Below are positions 5,675 through 5,917 of a stretch of DNA of 5,917 nucleotides, piece by piece. The translations under genes were made by a program, and so were the position numbers. Every line of letters starts with the position of its first letter. Position 1 is the stretch's first letter. The stretch comes from an uncultured Megasphaera sp. Lineage in GTDB: Bacteria > Bacillota > Negativicutes > Veillonellales > Megasphaeraceae. A model generated the notes under the pieces. The model was not told the DNA's origin. It worked only from the letters and a program-made list of their open reading frames with translations, and searched no databases. The stretch covers positions 1 to 5,917 of the forward strand of contig NZ_CATWFF010000129.1 in NCBI RefSeq assembly GCF_958350005.1, written 5' to 3'.

Positions 5675-5698
5675 AAATTACATTTTCTCCAGCGTAAA
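5670..5698 (-). promoter_or_regulatory. Weak candidate promoter of the flavoprotein gene
   Basis: On the minus strand TTTACG (5698-5693) and TATACC (5675-5670) are 17 bases apart, each matching four of six consensus bases. The -35 falls within the tandem repeats and the -10 overlaps the dyad at 5655-5674. Read-through from the methyltransferase gene is an alternative. Confidence 0.3.
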
Positions 5699-5757
5699 TT
5701 GCGTTTTCTTTAGAGAAAGTTGCGTTTTCTCTAGAGAGAGTTGCATTTTCTCCGACC
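5674..5757. repeat. Four tandem 21-bp repeats
   Basis: Four units begin at 5674, 5695, 5716 and 5737, with an exact 21-base period. The shared core on the plus strand is TTGCRTTTTCTYTAGAG. The two central units match at 18 of 21 positions; the outer units are more diverged (about 14-16 of 21 against a neighbour). The two outer units share CATTTTCTCC where the inner ones have CGTTTTCT. Units also carry self-complementarity, for example TAGAGAAA (5711-5718) with TTTCTCTA (5726-5733), and TCTCTAGAGA at 5728-5737. The array lies between the methyltransferase stop and the flavoprotein promoter region. Confidence 0.9.
5678..5746 (-). CDS. Possible 22-residue heptapeptide-repeat ORF within the tandem repeats
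   Basis: From ATG 5746 to TAA 5678-5680 the minus strand encodes three consecutive heptapeptides, MQLSLEK, TQLSLKK and TQFTLEK, plus a final Met. Each heptad is one 21-bp repeat. Replacements between units are conservative (L/F, S/T) or charged swaps (E/K), and one CTA/CTG change is silent. GGAG lies only 3 bases before the ATG, too close for a good ribosome binding site, although AGGT further upstream might help. The ATG is 21 bases past the methyltransferase stop, so reinitiation is conceivable. Any sequence with a 21-base period gives heptads if open, and a second minus-strand frame is open too, so translation is unproven. Confidence 0.25.
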   Translation of the reverse strand: MQLSLEKTQLSLKKTQFTLEKM

Positions 5758-5767
5758 TGCCAGATAA

Positions 5768-5917
5768 CTATTTCGCTTTCTTTTCAGTCAGCTTTTGATA
5801 TAGCTTCATCAGTTCGGCTACGCAGTCTGATTCACTCATGCCGCGCCAGTTCCAGCCGTAGGCGGTCATGACGGCTTTGTCGTTTTCCTGATGAGCTTTG
5901 CGCAGTTCCGGCGGCAT
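5768..5917 (-). CDS. DNA methyltransferase, MmeI/YeeA-like, C-terminal end only
   Basis: Only the last 49 codons are in the window, ending at TAG 5768-5770. The segment opens with MPPELRKAHQENDKAV and continues with TAYGWNW and CVAELMKLYQKLTEKKAK. This matches the C-terminal helical end typical of large class I SAM-dependent DNA methyltransferases of the MmeI/YeeA type (type IIL or methyltransferase-only), in which L-T-MPPEL, KAHQ..D.AV, AYG and LF/MxLYQ are conserved. The Met at the window edge is almost certainly internal. Such enzymes methylate adenine at specific sites for restriction-modification or phage defence. Whether a nuclease domain is present cannot be seen. Confidence 0.8.
   Translation of the reverse strand: MPPELRKAHQENDKAVMTAYGWNWRGMSESDCVAELMKLYQKLTEKKAK

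Noticed and set aside
5674..5757. CRISPR array
   Set aside because: The repeats are contiguous with no unique spacers and only 21 bp in period; this is a simple tandem repeat.
5678..5790. Programmed -1 frameshift carrying the methyltransferase into the repeat array
   Set aside because: The -1 frame is open from just before the stop through the array, but no proper X-XXY-YYZ slippery heptamer or following stem is seen, and the recognised C-terminus ends normally at TAG 5768-5770.

Overview
The window looks like the chromosome of a diderm Firmicute of the Negativicutes (Megasphaera/Veillonellaceae-like). This is inferred from the mix of Firmicutes-type AG-rich ribosome binding sites, clostridial-type protein families and a signal-peptide protein with a trimeric-autotransporter-style neck and coiled coil. 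The genus is not proven. Base composition is close to 50% GC throughout. All genes but one lie on the minus strand.

Right to left along the minus strand (the direction of transcription): (1) 5768-5917 holds the last 49 codons of a large DNA methyltransferase of the MmeI/YeeA type, cut by the window edge. (2) 5607-5767 is a 161-base spacer with four tandem 21-bp repeats, which also read as a 22-residue ORF made of heptapeptides, followed by an operator-like dyad. (3) 5028-5606 encodes a flavodoxin-fold NAD(P)H-dependent oxidoreductase with a four-cysteine cluster. (4) A bidirectional terminator (4972-5017) separates it from the only plus-strand gene, 4369-4944, which encodes a small exported protein with a C-terminal leucine-zipper coiled coil. 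(5) A divergent promoter region (4175-4368) serves that gene and, leftward, a decayed Rpn-type PD-(D/E)XK nuclease/transposase gene (3834-4174). That gene has lost its middle and is frameshifted, but it keeps a good promoter and ribosome binding site. (6) 2865-3764 is a class III-like PPK2 polyphosphate kinase, closed by a terminator at 2791-2842. (7) 903-2606 and 64-906 form a two-gene operon with an ATGA overlap: a Na+/phosphate cotransporter with a PhoU-like tail, then a PstS-like phosphate-binding lipoprotein. The operon is preceded by a Pho-box-like array and ends at a strong hairpin at 1-45.

The left half is therefore a phosphate island: Na+-driven phosphate uptake, a phosphate-binding lipoprotein and polyphosphate use, with the transporter operon probably under PhoP/PhoB control. 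The points most worth a second look are these. First, the PstS-like protein is circularly permuted (its second half comes first) and is translationally coupled to a Na+/Pi symporter rather than to pstCAB. Second, the 21-bp repeat array behind the methyltransferase gene encodes a heptapeptide repeat. Third, the Rpn remnant's promoter may now feed ppk2.
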